Positions 1 through 11,732 of a stretch of DNA of 64,000 bases are shown piece by piece. Position numbers and translations under genes: made by a program. The notes under the pieces were generated by a model that had not been told where the DNA came from, did not search any database, and worked only from the letters and a program-made list of their open reading frames with translations. Origin of the DNA: Pelodera strongyloides (taxonomy: Eukaryota; Nematoda; Chromadorea; Rhabditida; Rhabditidae); the NCBI GenBank assembly GCA_036852015.1, contig JAANDG010000365.1, positions 1-64,000 of the forward strand, read 5' to 3'. Each line of letters opens with the position of its first letter. Within the stretch, counting starts at the first letter, position 1.

Positions 1-1008
1 GCAACCACACGTCCATGAACTGGCACTACGCGCAAAAGGAAGTTATTAGCAAAACAAAATTCATATAGAGTTTCATAGCCAGGCAGAATAGGTATAGAGA
101 AGTTGGCTTACAGTAGCAATAGCTAGGTAACAATGAGTCTTACTGAGTTTGCGATCTTCTAATATATAGTCGCTGCAAGGTGCTACACCTGTCTTTGGCA
201 GATTGTATTCAATATCCGCGAGATATTCTGATTCACGAACTCATTGCCTATCATGGGTTTTCGATGTGGTTTTTTCCACTTAGGTGCGGAGATAACCTTA
301 GGTTATCTCGGAATGGATTTAGTGAATAGATGACCGTAACCGGTGGCAGATTGGACATAAAGAGGCCTTGCCGAACTCAGACATGAAGGATTAACGCAAG
401 GGATGAGTATTCTACATTCTATAGCAATTACAAGGTGTATTGCTAAGTAGCCACTATGCTTTGAAAGTTATGTAACGTAAGTTTTCGGTTCAACGACGAG
501 AAAGTAGCTGGCAAGCAGCCAAGTTGTGATACTTGTGGGTATTTTTTACTATCACATCGAACTTATCAGCCAAACGAAGAGAGTAAATGCCAACTACATT
601 TTTAATTTTGCTGCGATATTTCGAAAAGGAATGCCCTGAGCCCTGAAAGCGGCGCCAGACAAAACTGCGCGGTGGCACACAATCTGTGAGCCAGGATTAC
701 GCCGCCGGCGTAACTCCGCTGAGGTTGGAACATTTTACGTTTGAATGTCCCGCCCCAACGTTTGCCTCTTATTTCTCTTCCAAAAGTGCCCTTAAAATTT
801 TGGTCTTGCTTGGTAAATTGATTAAATTCATATCTTTACAAGAAAAATAACTAACCGTTCTGTAATCCTGTTAGATTGTTTCCTCAGTGAGGTACGTGGT
901 TATGTAGCCAGTTGGAGGTCATCATTCTGAAATAATTGGAACTTTTGCATAAGGATGTTGCGCTTTGAAAGAACAACTATAAGAAAAAGGCAGATCTATT
1001 GTCAACGA

Positions 1009-1128
1009 GAAACTTGGCGTGTTAGCGGCAACGAGACGGCGTGCGAGGTGCGAGCGGCGTGGTAAAAAGTGACAAGTCTGGCGTGCAAGGTTGCACGCCG
1101 ACCCCACGCCGCTTACATGCCAAGTTTC
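1009..1128. repeat. Foldback/inverted-repeat element
   Basis: The two ends are inverted copies: GAAACTTGGCGTGTTAGCGG at the left and its near-complement at the right (GAAACTTGGCATGTAAGCGG read on the minus strand). Inside lies a second perfect hairpin at 1080-1099 with a 9-bp stem and GG loop. The size and structure fit a MITE. No target duplication was certain. Confidence 0.5.
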
Positions 1129-1855
1129 ATCAGTGGTAAGAAGCAAGTGAGAGCTCTGGAAAAGCTTGCGTTTTTGAAATTGTTGAATGAGAGTCCCTGT
1201 GTTGGTGCCCTTTTTCTGAGACTCAAATCGCAAATTTTGCCAAAACTGCACCAATTGCGCGCAATATAATTCATATAATTTCCTCTATACTTTATGTGTG
1301 TATGTAGACACAACTACAGCAGTTTACGTATGTGTATAGTATATCTAATCTAAACCTCATCATTTTCAGTCTAGTCTTACAATTAGTTGTCTAGATAGCA
1401 TAAGCTTTGCAAGTAAAAACCAAGCAGTCAGCACAACTCTAGACTTCTAGAGAACGCAAGTGTAAAGTTAAAATTCTAGTCTAAATCAATAGCTTTTCCT
1501 TCAATCTTTCCATGAGAATAATGCTCTAAAATGTTGAATAAAAACAATAAAAAGAGGATATATAAAGCGTTTCCTAATTAGTGATTGTTCTTATTATTTA
1601 TGGAAAACAATAGAAATAAGGTCTCACTTTATAATTGAAGAAACTACAATGGGGATTATAATGCGAATAGATTTAGATGCACTTTATACTTACGTTGTTT
1701 TCTGATAATGAATTATGCATTGACACCTAATTGTAGGAAAAGCTTTACTATATCATCAAGGCAGTGTATTCAACACAGCGCAATACGTGAAGATGAATTA
1801 TGTTAATTATGTAATCCTACTAATAAGATAGTAAGTTAGAATATATGGGACGTTT

Positions 1856-2001
1856 ATGGGGTTTGCAAGTATGCGACAATTCCTTGCAAGTATGTACACG
1901 AAGTACCGTATTTTGGAACTAAGTATGAATATATAACATGAGAAATCGTTCCAAGACTCATTTTTCGAAGACAATTTTTTCGGCATACTTGCAAACCCCA
2001 T
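1856..2001. repeat. MITE-like element with 19-bp terminal inverted repeats
   Basis: The ends ATGGGGTTTGCAAGTATGC (left) and its perfect complement (right) bound a 146-bp AT-rich element. The motif TTGCAAGTATG recurs once more inside the left half. There is no coding capacity, and the superfamily is not assignable. Confidence 0.6.
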
Positions 2002-3340
2002 TATGATTAGGTAACTAAAGTTTAGAGTGCTCAAGTTCTATGATGCAGAACTAGACAAATTCTTAAAAAGTAGTATGAATACATTATAGATGTGATTGGG
2101 ACAGACTGGTCGACGTCTCATAGAATTGCATGTGGTGCATGAATAGTGATGTTTCATGGAACGATCTTCAGTTTACTCCACTACTAGGAGGATCGATCTG
2201 AGAAGTTGTATTACAACTTTTGTTCAAATAATTAATTAATACATACAATAGGCATAGATGATTCGCGCTTACAATATACATAGATAATTTGCGTTCAAGC
2301 ACATAAACTACTGAAACTGGGTTTAGTTTATATGTTGCTGTCTGTACCGTTGACTTTTAGTAAATAAGTCCCAACTTCTAAAATTCCAATAACCTACCGT
2401 ACATCTTCTGCTCCGGCGCGTCCGCTCCCGAAGTGTGCAGGTGCAGGTACTAGTCCTGGGCCGCACTCCCCACCCTGGGATGAGTCGGGGGGCCCATCCC
2501 ATTAGGCGCTGTCTTGGTGATAAGTCGGATCTGTTTGGAGATTAGTGCTCATCCGGAAATCCGTTGTGGACATCTTGGGCCCCATCCCTTTAAAGACATA
2601 TTATTGATTAACTGATGAGGACCCAAGGCCATCCCTGGATTATTAGTTATTAGTTGCATAGGTACTGCAAGATTAATACAGCAAAGAGGATTAAGAATCT
2701 CTGCTTTTGGCTTCCCAAATGGGAGAAACCACTCCCAGATTAGATATTAGATACAAGTCGGATTAAGGATGCACCATGGGGAAATTAATAAGCAAATATA
2801 ATATAGTAACACATAGCAAGCTTAAATGTGTCCTAGCATGTGCTTGGTATTAGCAGGTGAAACAATTTCCAATTTGTGATAAATCCGTGCGGAGTGCAGT
2901 CTTCTTCGGAGAACTTTCAAAACAAGTACAGCAGGAATGGCTGAGATAAAGGCGCCACTGCATAAAGGTCACGTTTGTCACAAAATACGAACTTAATACG
3001 AATAATACGAATACGAAAATACGAAGGGCAACGGGACTTGGCCGGTTGCCAATGATGACAAAACAAAGAAAAACCGGGGAAGAGGGAAAGTGTCTGCTCT
3101 ACTGTCTCAGTTGTCGCTGTCATACTGTACGTAATTAGAACGCAACCGAGGGGATTTCTTTCCCTGGGTTAATTTTTCAGTAAATTGACACCGGAATTGT
3201 ATTTTCCTAGGTGCTTTTTCATGTTTATGGATAATTGAAGTAAAAATGCGAATTTGAAGTGACTGCGATCCTTTAAATTGAATTACCGCAAGCGTATCGT
3301 GGGGAGGCTGATTACTAAAACTAAACTAAACTAAACACTA

Positions 3341-3740
3341 AAAGGGTCAGGCCCATTTCAGGTAACCCCTATTTTTGGCCACTCGATCCGATTCTCTGTC
3401 AAATATAGTCGGGTGCAATATTTTTCTAATTTTCATGTGCAACATACACGCCGTAACCATCAGTTTACCATAGCCAGTCATACCCAAGAATCTATCGTAA
3501 TTGTCACGCCCTTTCGCGCCGATTGGCCAACATCGCAATTGCCACGCCCAATAAGGCATATTGGCCAATTAGCGTCAAAGGCGATAGATTGTTGGGTACG
3601 ACTGACTATGGTAAATTGCTGGTGAACGTTGCGCATGAAAATTAGAAGAAAATTGCATCCTACTATATTTTGCATGGACATGGACAATTTGATGGAGTTT
3701 CCAAAAATAGGGGCTACGTGAAAAGTGCCCCTGACCCTTT
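3341..3740. mobile_element. Long-foldback MITE, copy 1 of the AGGGTCAGG family
   Basis: This 400-bp element reads as one long imperfect hairpin. Both ends carry AAAGGGTCAGG, followed inward by CCCCTATTTTTGG. A second copy at 62832-63241 shares these ends and the internal arms (CACGCCC..., GGCCAAT...). The TTAA flanks seen in copy 2 are degenerate here (TAAA left, TTTT right), so this copy is probably older. The open frames on both strands are palindrome artefacts. Confidence 0.7.
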
Positions 3741-4939
3741 TTTTTATCACGGATATTACTCTAACTTGAAATCCGCGTCTTTTCATATACAAATGGCAAC
3801 TGTGACATGTCGCAAACAAACGCCCCTAAATTCTATAATACGGTTTATCCCGTGATAAAACTGGATGAACTTATTAGAAAATTCATATTTTTCTATTTCG
3901 GTACTTACAAATATACTGACTATTTATAAACAAAGACGGATCAACGGATGACCACTTATAAATGAAGGGTTTTGTAGTCTAATCTTCTCTTACAAATAGC
4001 CATAACCAAATAGTAAAAGTTTCATAAATAGCTTAATAATCTAGTGTACAGTACTATACTATACTATACTATACCTATACTGGTATATGTACTATTTACC
4101 AATGGCCTAATACCTACAGTTATTTGGTATGCTTTCAAGCGAATGAAACTGCATGGGCATTACCTAGGAAATACAGCGGAAACTGCACGCGGAACAGGGT
4201 TGGCTTGCATTTTACACGCCGATATGACGCCATTTGAACGCGAAAACTCCGCGTAGAAACACGCGCGATTTCGGTTCGAAACTAGTTCGCAGTTTCTAAA
4301 CGATGTGCCAATTTTCCACATCGCAGCGGTGCCAGTAGCAAGTAGACATTAACAACAAGATCATGATCATATAAATTTTCTAAAATGGTAACTACAAAAT
4401 GAAAAACAAACGGAAGAAAGGTTAGGAGTACGCCTAATGTTAGGTTACAACTTATCCATAAGGTATCGGTATTATGCTAACTTACAATAGGAAAACTAAG
4501 AACCTATACTGAATTATGCATTACGAAGGTGGGAGTAAAACAATAAAACATAGGATATTGCAAATCTGTTCCAAGTATCTTATGCTAGAATCAACATTTC
4601 GATGCAAATCACCATTTGGTGTTTCTGAATTCTAAATGTTGGACCGATTAAATGTTGGATACAACCCCAAGATGGGCACTCATAAAACATTCATTCATCA
4701 TCTAGTACGGGTTTTCTGAACCACTTGCATATCTGATTATGAGCCACTCCCATGTATCCGTCTCACTAGAACACTATAACAAACTATTACTAAGCGAAGT
4801 CCCCATATATTCCCAAAAACTATAGCCAAAAAAAATTCATCAAACATCAAAATAAAAAATATTTATTCAACAGATTGTTCTAAATTCTAAACAGAAATTA
4901 GTAGTTTATAAAAACAGACTGCAGTAAATTAATTTGAAA

Positions 4940-5020
4940 AGGGGATATATCCTTATGTTAAAACAGTATGGTAATTAGCAGCACAACTGAACTGTCGGTA
5001 AAAACTACGGTATATCCCCT
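4940..5020. repeat. Small inverted-repeat element, TTAA on the right
   Basis: AGGGGATATATCC at the left end is mirrored by GGTATATCCCCT at the right, and the right end is followed by TTAA. The left flank is GAAA, so the target duplication is not intact. The 81-bp size suggests a short MITE. Confidence 0.4.
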
Positions 5021-5808
5021 TTAAAGTTACAAGAGTAGGTAAGTAGTAAGTAGAGAGGACTAAAATGAAAAAGCATGTGCACAGGACAGATTCACCACAT
5101 AGATCAACAGTTAAAGCAAACTACCTTTAAAGCAAATCAACACTTGTTGAGATCCAGAATTTGAACATACAAAGCTATTATGGAACAATTCAAATGCAAA
5201 TTAAAATTAATTAATTAAGAGATCAAACTAAAATATTTCCTGCACAAAATAGGGATGAAATGAAATAGAGATTGTAAGTGGATTAAGCAATAAAACGTGT
5301 ATGAGATCTAAGCGTGCAAGTAGGTAACAGACTATATACACACTGAAACGTTGGCTTGTGAAAAAGGTTTCAACTTTCAACTTCTTACAAAATCCTAAAG
5401 AAATCCAACTTTCCAAAAAGTGAAAGCAAACTAATAGTGCAATAAACTTTATAAATACTCTAACTAACAAGCAGGAAGCAACTAAGATATGAATATAGTA
5501 CAAGTAGGGTGTACAGCTTAACTTATAATAAATAAGTTTAAACTATAGTAGATTCACAACGAATAGTGTAAGGGGCTAAATTATAAATAGCAAGCATACA
5601 AGAAATCATAAATAGCAAGCTTACAATAAATAATAAATAAATAAAAATAGGGCAAGAAACAATAAATTGTGGCACAAAATACTCGAGACCATCACGGGCA
5701 AAAGGGACAACGATATGCAATTGTTATCTAAAAATACAGTAACACGCGCAACAAAAAAGGTAAAAAAAAGTCACCGAGAACAAATGTAAAATAAAAAACT
5801 TCCTCCGT

Positions 5809-8800
5809 TTATCTTTCCAGAGCAGCCACGGTGGCATCCTCAGGCGGCAGCCACATACACTAAAATTCAATTCTTATTATAAAAGAGTAACTGTAATGTG
5901 AGTTAGGACTCACGTTACGGAAATCATTAAATTGTTCCGCCGGATTATATATAGGGTGCCGGGCTCAATAGAAGACCATTACACAAAAGAACTTATTTGT
6001 TATTGTCTTCATTCACAAGACTTTTACATACGTTTTAGACTTTACATAAGACTGAAAAGACGCCGCAGGAAGGATAGCCGTCTGGTTTTAAATTCATTTA
6101 AAAATGCTTTAAATCGGTCATATATTTCGCTTGTTGTCTAACTGTTATGCAAAAAGAAAACCCCCATTTCTGCCGAAACTAATTGAAAATAGAACATAGA
6201 AAACAGTATATAGACATGTGACAAACCCCATATGTGTCATAGCCATCGGATTTGGATTAGATGCGGAAACGATTACAGATCAATACGTAAGAAAAAAATG
6301 GCAATTAAAAAAACGCACCACAGTCGTGCACGCCGAAACCATAATAAAGTAACGAGGATTGAAGGCAACCTGAAAAGGAAAAACAAATAATAGTTTACGA
6401 ACATAGGAAATGCCCCAATCCCAATTTCATTACGGTAGAAAGCGTACACAATAACAATAAAAACTTGCCGCATGGCACAGTAATTGCCGCATGGCACAAG
6501 ATCCGGTTAGCACCGTCTACTGTACATTTCGAAGATACAAAATCCTAAAAATACAGTACCTGTTGTATGAACCCAGTGTGCGAAGTGCGGAGTGATACAG
6601 TCTCACGACCGGACTCCACATCCCATGCGTGGATCTTTCTGCAAAGGAAACTACAAATGCAATATATCCCAATGACAGCAAAAAAACGGACACCGTGGAT
6701 CTCTGTTTAATTTCACATTTTTTTGGTGTACAGTTTTTTTTCGTATGTGAAGCACAAACAATACTGCATGACTAATAAAACATTACGTGGATGAATACAC
6801 TAACCCGAATTCATAATTCATACTGTCAAATGGAACAATTCGTAAAGCGAAAAACGAGGGAACTACAAATGTTTCATTATCATAGATGTTCTGAAACATC
6901 TCATTGTGCATAAATTTCAAAATCACTGATAAAAACAAACTTGCAGAAGAGAATGATAAACTGATCTCCCCTTATATATAATCAAATGAAACTAGAATAA
7001 ATTAGTATGTACTCACCCGTCCGATCCTCCAGTGAATACAAACTGAGAATCCGGAGTGAAAGAAGCGGACAGTGCAAGGTGCTGGAACCATTTAGGATTT
7101 TTAACTTTTATCTAAGTTTTAACTTTTAACAGTACCTTTCCGATGTGATAATATCATTCGACCAGAAAATTCAATAAAAATTATCCACACACAAAAGAAG
7201 ACATGCCTACTGCCTTAAGCTACATTGGTTTCTCGGTATTCGCAGGTTTGAATTTCAACGTTCACATCCGACGCCGTAACACTCAATTCAAGTCTTCAAG
7301 CATTATCAAAACAATTAGATGCTGCGTCATGCAGCATAGTGGTATACATGTGGTCCTCACACCGCTGGCTCGATTTCCCGCTAGCAAATTTCAAAAACAT
7401 TAAAGAACAGTACCTCCTCATTAGAGTGACCACGCAGTTCGTGTTTGATATTCCCATTGTATGCATCAATCAATTTGATCGTTTCTCCATTCGAACCAAT
7501 CATCACAAAACGGCCTAAACACAAAGTTTACATAAACCCCAAATATACAGTATACGTCTAAGTTTATCTTTATTATATAAAAGAGTAACTGTAGCCTAAT
7601 TTGCATACCGATGTGCGTTACGAAATGCAAATTTTGTGTTCGGGTATAAAAAGAGTTTCGCAGCTCAATATCTATGCATATGCAATTGTTTCCTATTATG
7701 TGAAATGCTTATGATACGTTTGAAACTTTGTATATAAGTATGCCCATGCTAAACCAATCATATTTCCATGTAAGTCGCCTCAGGCGGCGTGAGCCGACTG
7801 GTATAATATAAACCCCAAATATACAGTATACGTCTAAGTCTATATAAACCCCAAATATACAGTATACGTCTAAGTTTATATAAACCCCAAATATAGTATG
7901 TGTCTGAAAACGGTGCCCAAACCAAGCGGACGGGAAAGTGAAACACGTAACATACAACACTGACTAGAAATTAAAACCCTTCCAGTGAAATAAGAGACAA
8001 CGAACCATCGGGTGAGAATTTGATCGATGTCCAATCACTGGTCGGATCCGGCGGGATTTCAAACGTCTCGAATGGACCCTGAGCATCAATGGTCAATGAG
8101 CATTAATCGATACTAATTACTAATCAAAATCAAAACAATAATTAAATCATATAATTAGTAATTAATCATGGTGCATGGATAAACAAGACAGTGGTTCACT
8201 GAACAGAAGATGCTATTATTAAAATAGTGGCCAAGGTTAAATCATATCATACAATCATACTCAAATAACTGTACTTTGAGCTCCCTTGAATAAAGGTGCA
8301 CGTTCTTGAAGCGTAAAACAAATTTAAAATTTAAAAAAATAACACTATTGATCTTATTAAACAAGTTTGAAAGTGAAAATCCAGCAATAAACTATTGCCA
8401 CGCGTGTAAATTTCATGGATCACGTGTGTAGTCGCGAAATGGAGCAAATGCAAGGCGCGCAGCGCAAACGTTATCGTAGTGAAAATGACAAGCCTTGTCA
8501 AAATATCTGAGATCGTATAGTCTGAGCGTTTGATTATCCGTCCCAGCTGCCAAAACCAATCCCTCGGGGTCAAAAGCACACACTGGGTCGCATGTCGTTC
8601 TCAGCAGACCCTGTATAAAAAAATTTGAAAGATAAAATTGATTGCGCTACAGTAGCGTGCCGCGGTATCGCACCAATACTTAAATATAAAGCATGGTGGT
8701 GTAAACAATTTTTCAAACGATTAACTTAATCTGCTAAATCCTCACTTTTACAGCAATCAGAAAAACGAAAGTTTACCTGAGCATGCGGGCTTCTGAGATC

Positions 8801-10602
8801 CCAGAGCCGAATGGTCTTATCCTTACTCGCACTTACGAAAACGTCTTCATACGGAGCCATTTCAAGCGACATCACTCTGAAAAAGTGAAGAAAAAGTCGC
8901 AGATCCTCAGAGAAGAACCAAATAGGGCCAAAAGGGGCGAGAAGAACCAAAAAGGGCTGTTTTCAAAACATCCGATTAGTTTCGTCCGAAATAACCGAAA
9001 TCTTGTTACTATAAATGCTAGGTTGGATATAAGTGAGTGAACCAGTTTCTAAATAAGAACTTCATGCATACATTTGTCATCAATACATTGAAAATAAGTG
9101 GAACGGGGAATTAAATAAAATAAGTAAACAAATAAATAAATACATAAAGAAGCTTACTTCTCCGAATGTCCGGGAAAGTACCGAATGTACTTATTGTCAT
9201 GGAGAGAAAGATAGCGAATTGAATCTGGAATGAGAAAACAACATGGAAAGTAGAGTCTGGCACAAATCAGTGCGCGATTACGCGGCAACCGTTTCCGGAT
9301 TAGCTATGACCATCTCCGGAGGCTTATATGCTTGAGCGAAACGTATCACTGAGACACTCAATAAATAATGCTAATCATTATTAATAATAAAAAGCAGTGC
9401 GCGATTACGCGGCAACCGTTTCCGGATTGGCTATGACCATCTCCGGAGGCTTATATGCTTGAGCGAAACGTATCACTGAGACACATAAATAATGCTAATC
9501 ATTATTAATAATAAAAAGCATTATTAATAAGTAAACAAATTCTAAATCCCACCATCAAGCTTTGTCGAGCAGTGTATCCCAGTCGAGTTACTGTGCGTGA
9601 AACGAATCAGCGATACACCATACTTCTTGCTGTTGACCTGAAACGAAACGTTTAAATCCTTGACAATTGTTAGCATATTAGAGTCTTTACTTTGTGTTCA
9701 GACGGAAGGGTTTTTAATAACGGTTTTACGTCAATCAAGGGGTACCCTAAGGCCATTCGTCCTCTTCGCTTGGAGTGCCACTTTTTTTTCCGCTTGGGGG
9801 GTGCCACTTTTTTTTTCGCTTGGGGGGTGCCACTTTTTTTCCGCTTGGAGGTGCCACTTTTTTTCGCTTGGGGGGTGCCACTTTTTTTCCTCTTGGGGGT
9901 GTCACTTTTTTTTTCAGCTTGGGGGGGTGCCATTTTTTTCGCTTGGGGGTGCCGTTTTCGCTTGGAGGGTGCCGTTTTCGCTTGGGGGTGCCGTTTTCGC
10001 TTGGGGGGTGCCGTTTTTGCTTGGGGGGTGCCACTTTTTTTCGCTTGGGGTGACTCTAGTAGCACAAAATGCACAATATATCAACAAAATACAAAATAAA
10101 GCATATTATAATTACTCACAGATCTGTGCCTGGTCCCGTTCTGGCAATTGTAGATGACAACCGAGTCGTCGTCACTCGAAGTGAGCATGTTGTGGCCGTC
10201 CGAAGTGAAATCAATCGAATTCACCCGCATATGATTCTCCGAAAACGTCTTCGCGCACAATGCTCGAGAGATCTGAGAAATAAGTTCAATTAGCCAATTC
10301 GATTTTAAATCACTTTCGGTTATTGAAGAAGCAATTAGTTCTCGATTAATATTAATGCGAACCTAATTACGAGACCTCTCTAGCTATTAAGGACCCGTCA
10401 AACATTAATTTTAAACTTATTCTAGCCGTACCACCGCCAGATCCATACTTAAATTATGCCTAGCAGGTACGAAACAGGCTTTGACCCAGATACAGCAAAC
10501 ATCAGAGACAAAAATGGGTAAACTGACCACATCTGAATTCAGTTTGAGCACGAGATGGGCATTCGCAATGGGCGGAGCCGGGGGAATCACAGAGGCAGTC
10601 AT
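5809..10602 (-). CDS. WDR82: WDR82/Swd2-like WD40 protein, copy A
   Basis: Twelve exons encode 338 aa: 10528-10602, 10120-10272, 9553-9637, 9158-9224, 8777-8876, 8494-8610, 8006-8078, 7414-7514, 7017-7081, 6560-6638, 6319-6369, 5809-5859. WDR82/Swd2 is the WD40 subunit that links Set1/COMPASS H3K4 methyltransferase and PP1 phosphatase complexes to RNA polymerase II. Diagnostic matches are [37 protein letters not shown] and [16 protein letters not shown]; the C-terminus has MWLPPED. The size is close to the human protein (313 aa). Every junction keeps frame. Intron 6 needs a GC donor (AAG|GCTTGT), because the next GT would lead to a stop. A likely trans-splice acceptor (TTTGCAG) lies 10 nt before the ATG. 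Exons 2-11 have the same lengths as in copy B, so this is an old tandem duplicate. Introns 2, 3, 7 and 11 hold repeats. Confidence 0.92.
5870..5930 (+). repeat. Truncated relative of the TATAAAAGAGTAACTG dispersed element
   Basis: The stretch TTATTATAAAAGAGTAACTG matches the start of the complete copies at 7567-7806 and 62051-62294, then diverges into a different hairpin (GTGAGT ... ACTCAC). It lies in the last intron of WDR82 copy A. Only the first ~20 bp are clearly related. Confidence 0.4.
7529..7904 (+). repeat. 37-bp tandem array (3 full units + 1 partial) split by a mobile element
   Basis: Units containing CCCCAAATATACAGTATACG begin near 7529, 7806 and 7843, with a partial unit from about 7880. 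Units 1 and 2 are separated by the 240-bp element at 7567-7806. The array lies inside intron 7 of WDR82 copy A. Because the intact junction between later units reads GTTTATATAAACC, it acts as an internal empty-site reference for the insertion. Confidence 0.8.
7567..7806 (+). mobile_element. Dispersed non-autonomous element, copy 1
   Basis: This 240-bp non-coding element starts TCTTTATTATATAAAAGAG and ends CCGACTGGTATAA. Just inside its end is a GC-rich imperfect hairpin (AGTCG-c-CTCA ... TGAG-c-CGACT). A second full copy lies in opposite orientation at 62051-62294. The hairpin and CTGGT end recall Helitron 3' ends, but comparison with the interrupted 37-bp array puts the boundary after TATAA, so it is not a canonical Helitron. 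I leave the class open. Confidence 0.75.
9268..9520 (+). repeat. 127-bp tandem duplication
   Basis: Two nearly identical units start at 9268 and 9395, both with GTGCGCGATTACGCGGCAAC. They differ by one substitution (TTAGCTATG/TTGGCTATG) and a short indel. They lie in intron 3 of WDR82 copy A and have no counterpart in copy B, so the duplication is recent. Confidence 0.9.
9764..10055 (+). repeat. G-rich minisatellite, about 13 units
   Basis: Thirteen units of about 19-26 bp follow the pattern CGCTTGGGGGGTGCCACTTT with variable G and T runs. The array lies in intron 2 of WDR82 copy A. The first seven units carry CACTTTTTTT-type tails, the next four carry CCGTTTT, and the last two return to the first type or are truncated. 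Lack of stop codons makes it look open in several frames on both strands; these are not genes. Confidence 0.95.
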
Positions 10603-11732
10603 CGACTGGGAACTGCAAAGAAAATACTTGAAATACTACCAAACTAAAACGAAGTAAAGCAATCTCACAAATTAGCACACACAAAAATCTCACAAATTAG
10701 TATACACACAAAGTAGCTTGCAGAGTGAACAATTAACAGCAAGAAAAATAACCCATAAACTAATAAACATATAATAAGCTGACACCAATAAACATATACA
10801 CTGACAATGAGAATATGCAAAAATGCTACGAGAACAAAACAAGCCCCAAAGAAGCATACACAATATCAAATTAGATATCCATAGGGCAAAAACCAGGTAG
10901 CCATCGACTAAAAAACACTAAACCTCTTAAAATATTGTTTATTTACACATTAATAAAACATATCATAGATCACAGTTTAAACAATAGAGCCAAATCATCG
11001 AACTTTCTATTTCAGATAACAAAGCAAATGTAAAGTTATTATATTAAATTAGAGTGTCTGGCTGTCTGGACAAATCACGGCGAAATATAAATAACGAAAG
11101 TAAACCAAAAGCGAAAAATGAACTGCAAACTTGTGTGAATATTTGGTAGGACAATCACAAAAAAATACTATGGAAAGGCGAAATAAATACTCAATTATCG
11201 ATTATCCCAATAACGATAAATGACAGAAGATGGACGATGGAGATGCCCAAAATTAAATAGAACGAAAAATACAATATTGTATAGGAATAATAACAAATCT
11301 CTTCGCTTCGAACACAAGTAATAGTTTTACATTAATTACGGCAATTTTTCCCAATTTTTACTTACCTTACAAATTTCAAGAAAATAATACTTATACCACC
11401 ACCACCTCACACATGCGGAAAATGATTAATAATAAAGGTGCAACACTGAGTAAGCTGCGTAACGTTTTAGTTTTAACATACAAAAAAATAGTCAGTAAAA
11501 TAGGTTAAAAAAAATAAAGCCACTTTAGTGTGAAGTCGAATTGTCGAATGTATGAATAAGCACGAGCAAAAAAAAAACATTTCACAAAAATCGATCATGG
11601 AAAAAAAAGAATAAAAGACTCATCACGACATTCCAGAGCTAGATAGAGATCCCGTCCCGAAGAATACCATAGTCCATAAATTCCAAATATAACAAAAGCT
11701 GCAGAACAGCATAATTCATGGACATTCATGGT
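10603..11732. other. Intergenic spacer between the WDR82 copies
   Basis: AT-rich spacer of about 1.1 kb between the stop codon of copy B and the start of copy A. No coding exon or repeat of note was seen. Copy A has its own likely trans-splice acceptor at about 10613. Confidence 0.5.

Larger units (their letters stand above)
1..5808. other. Gene-poor AT-rich region with small inverted repeats
   Basis: I could not assemble a convincing gene here. The open frames are short, lack family signatures and have no consistent splice signals. The stretch holds a perfect 9-bp-stem palindrome near 290-312, several inverted-repeat elements (1009-1128, 1856-2001, 3341-3740, 4940-5020; listed separately) and a short TATAC tandem repeat near 4048-4074. 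A GC-richer patch at about 2410-2650 stands out in composition but encodes nothing I recognise. The right end is the 3' flank of the minus-strand WDR82 copy A. Confidence 0.5.

Noticed and set aside
3347..3855. Overlapping frames of 60-113 codons on both strands
   Set aside because: They lie in the long palindrome of the AGGGTCAGG MITE; the matching frames at 62877-63222 confirm a repeat origin.
7567..7801. Canonical Helitron
   Set aside because: The empty-site comparison puts the 3' border after TATAA, not after CTGG, and the copy-2 left flank is not A.
9660..10157. Open frames of 92-165 codons on both strands
   Set aside because: They are all produced by the stop-free G/T-rich minisatellite in a WDR82 intron.
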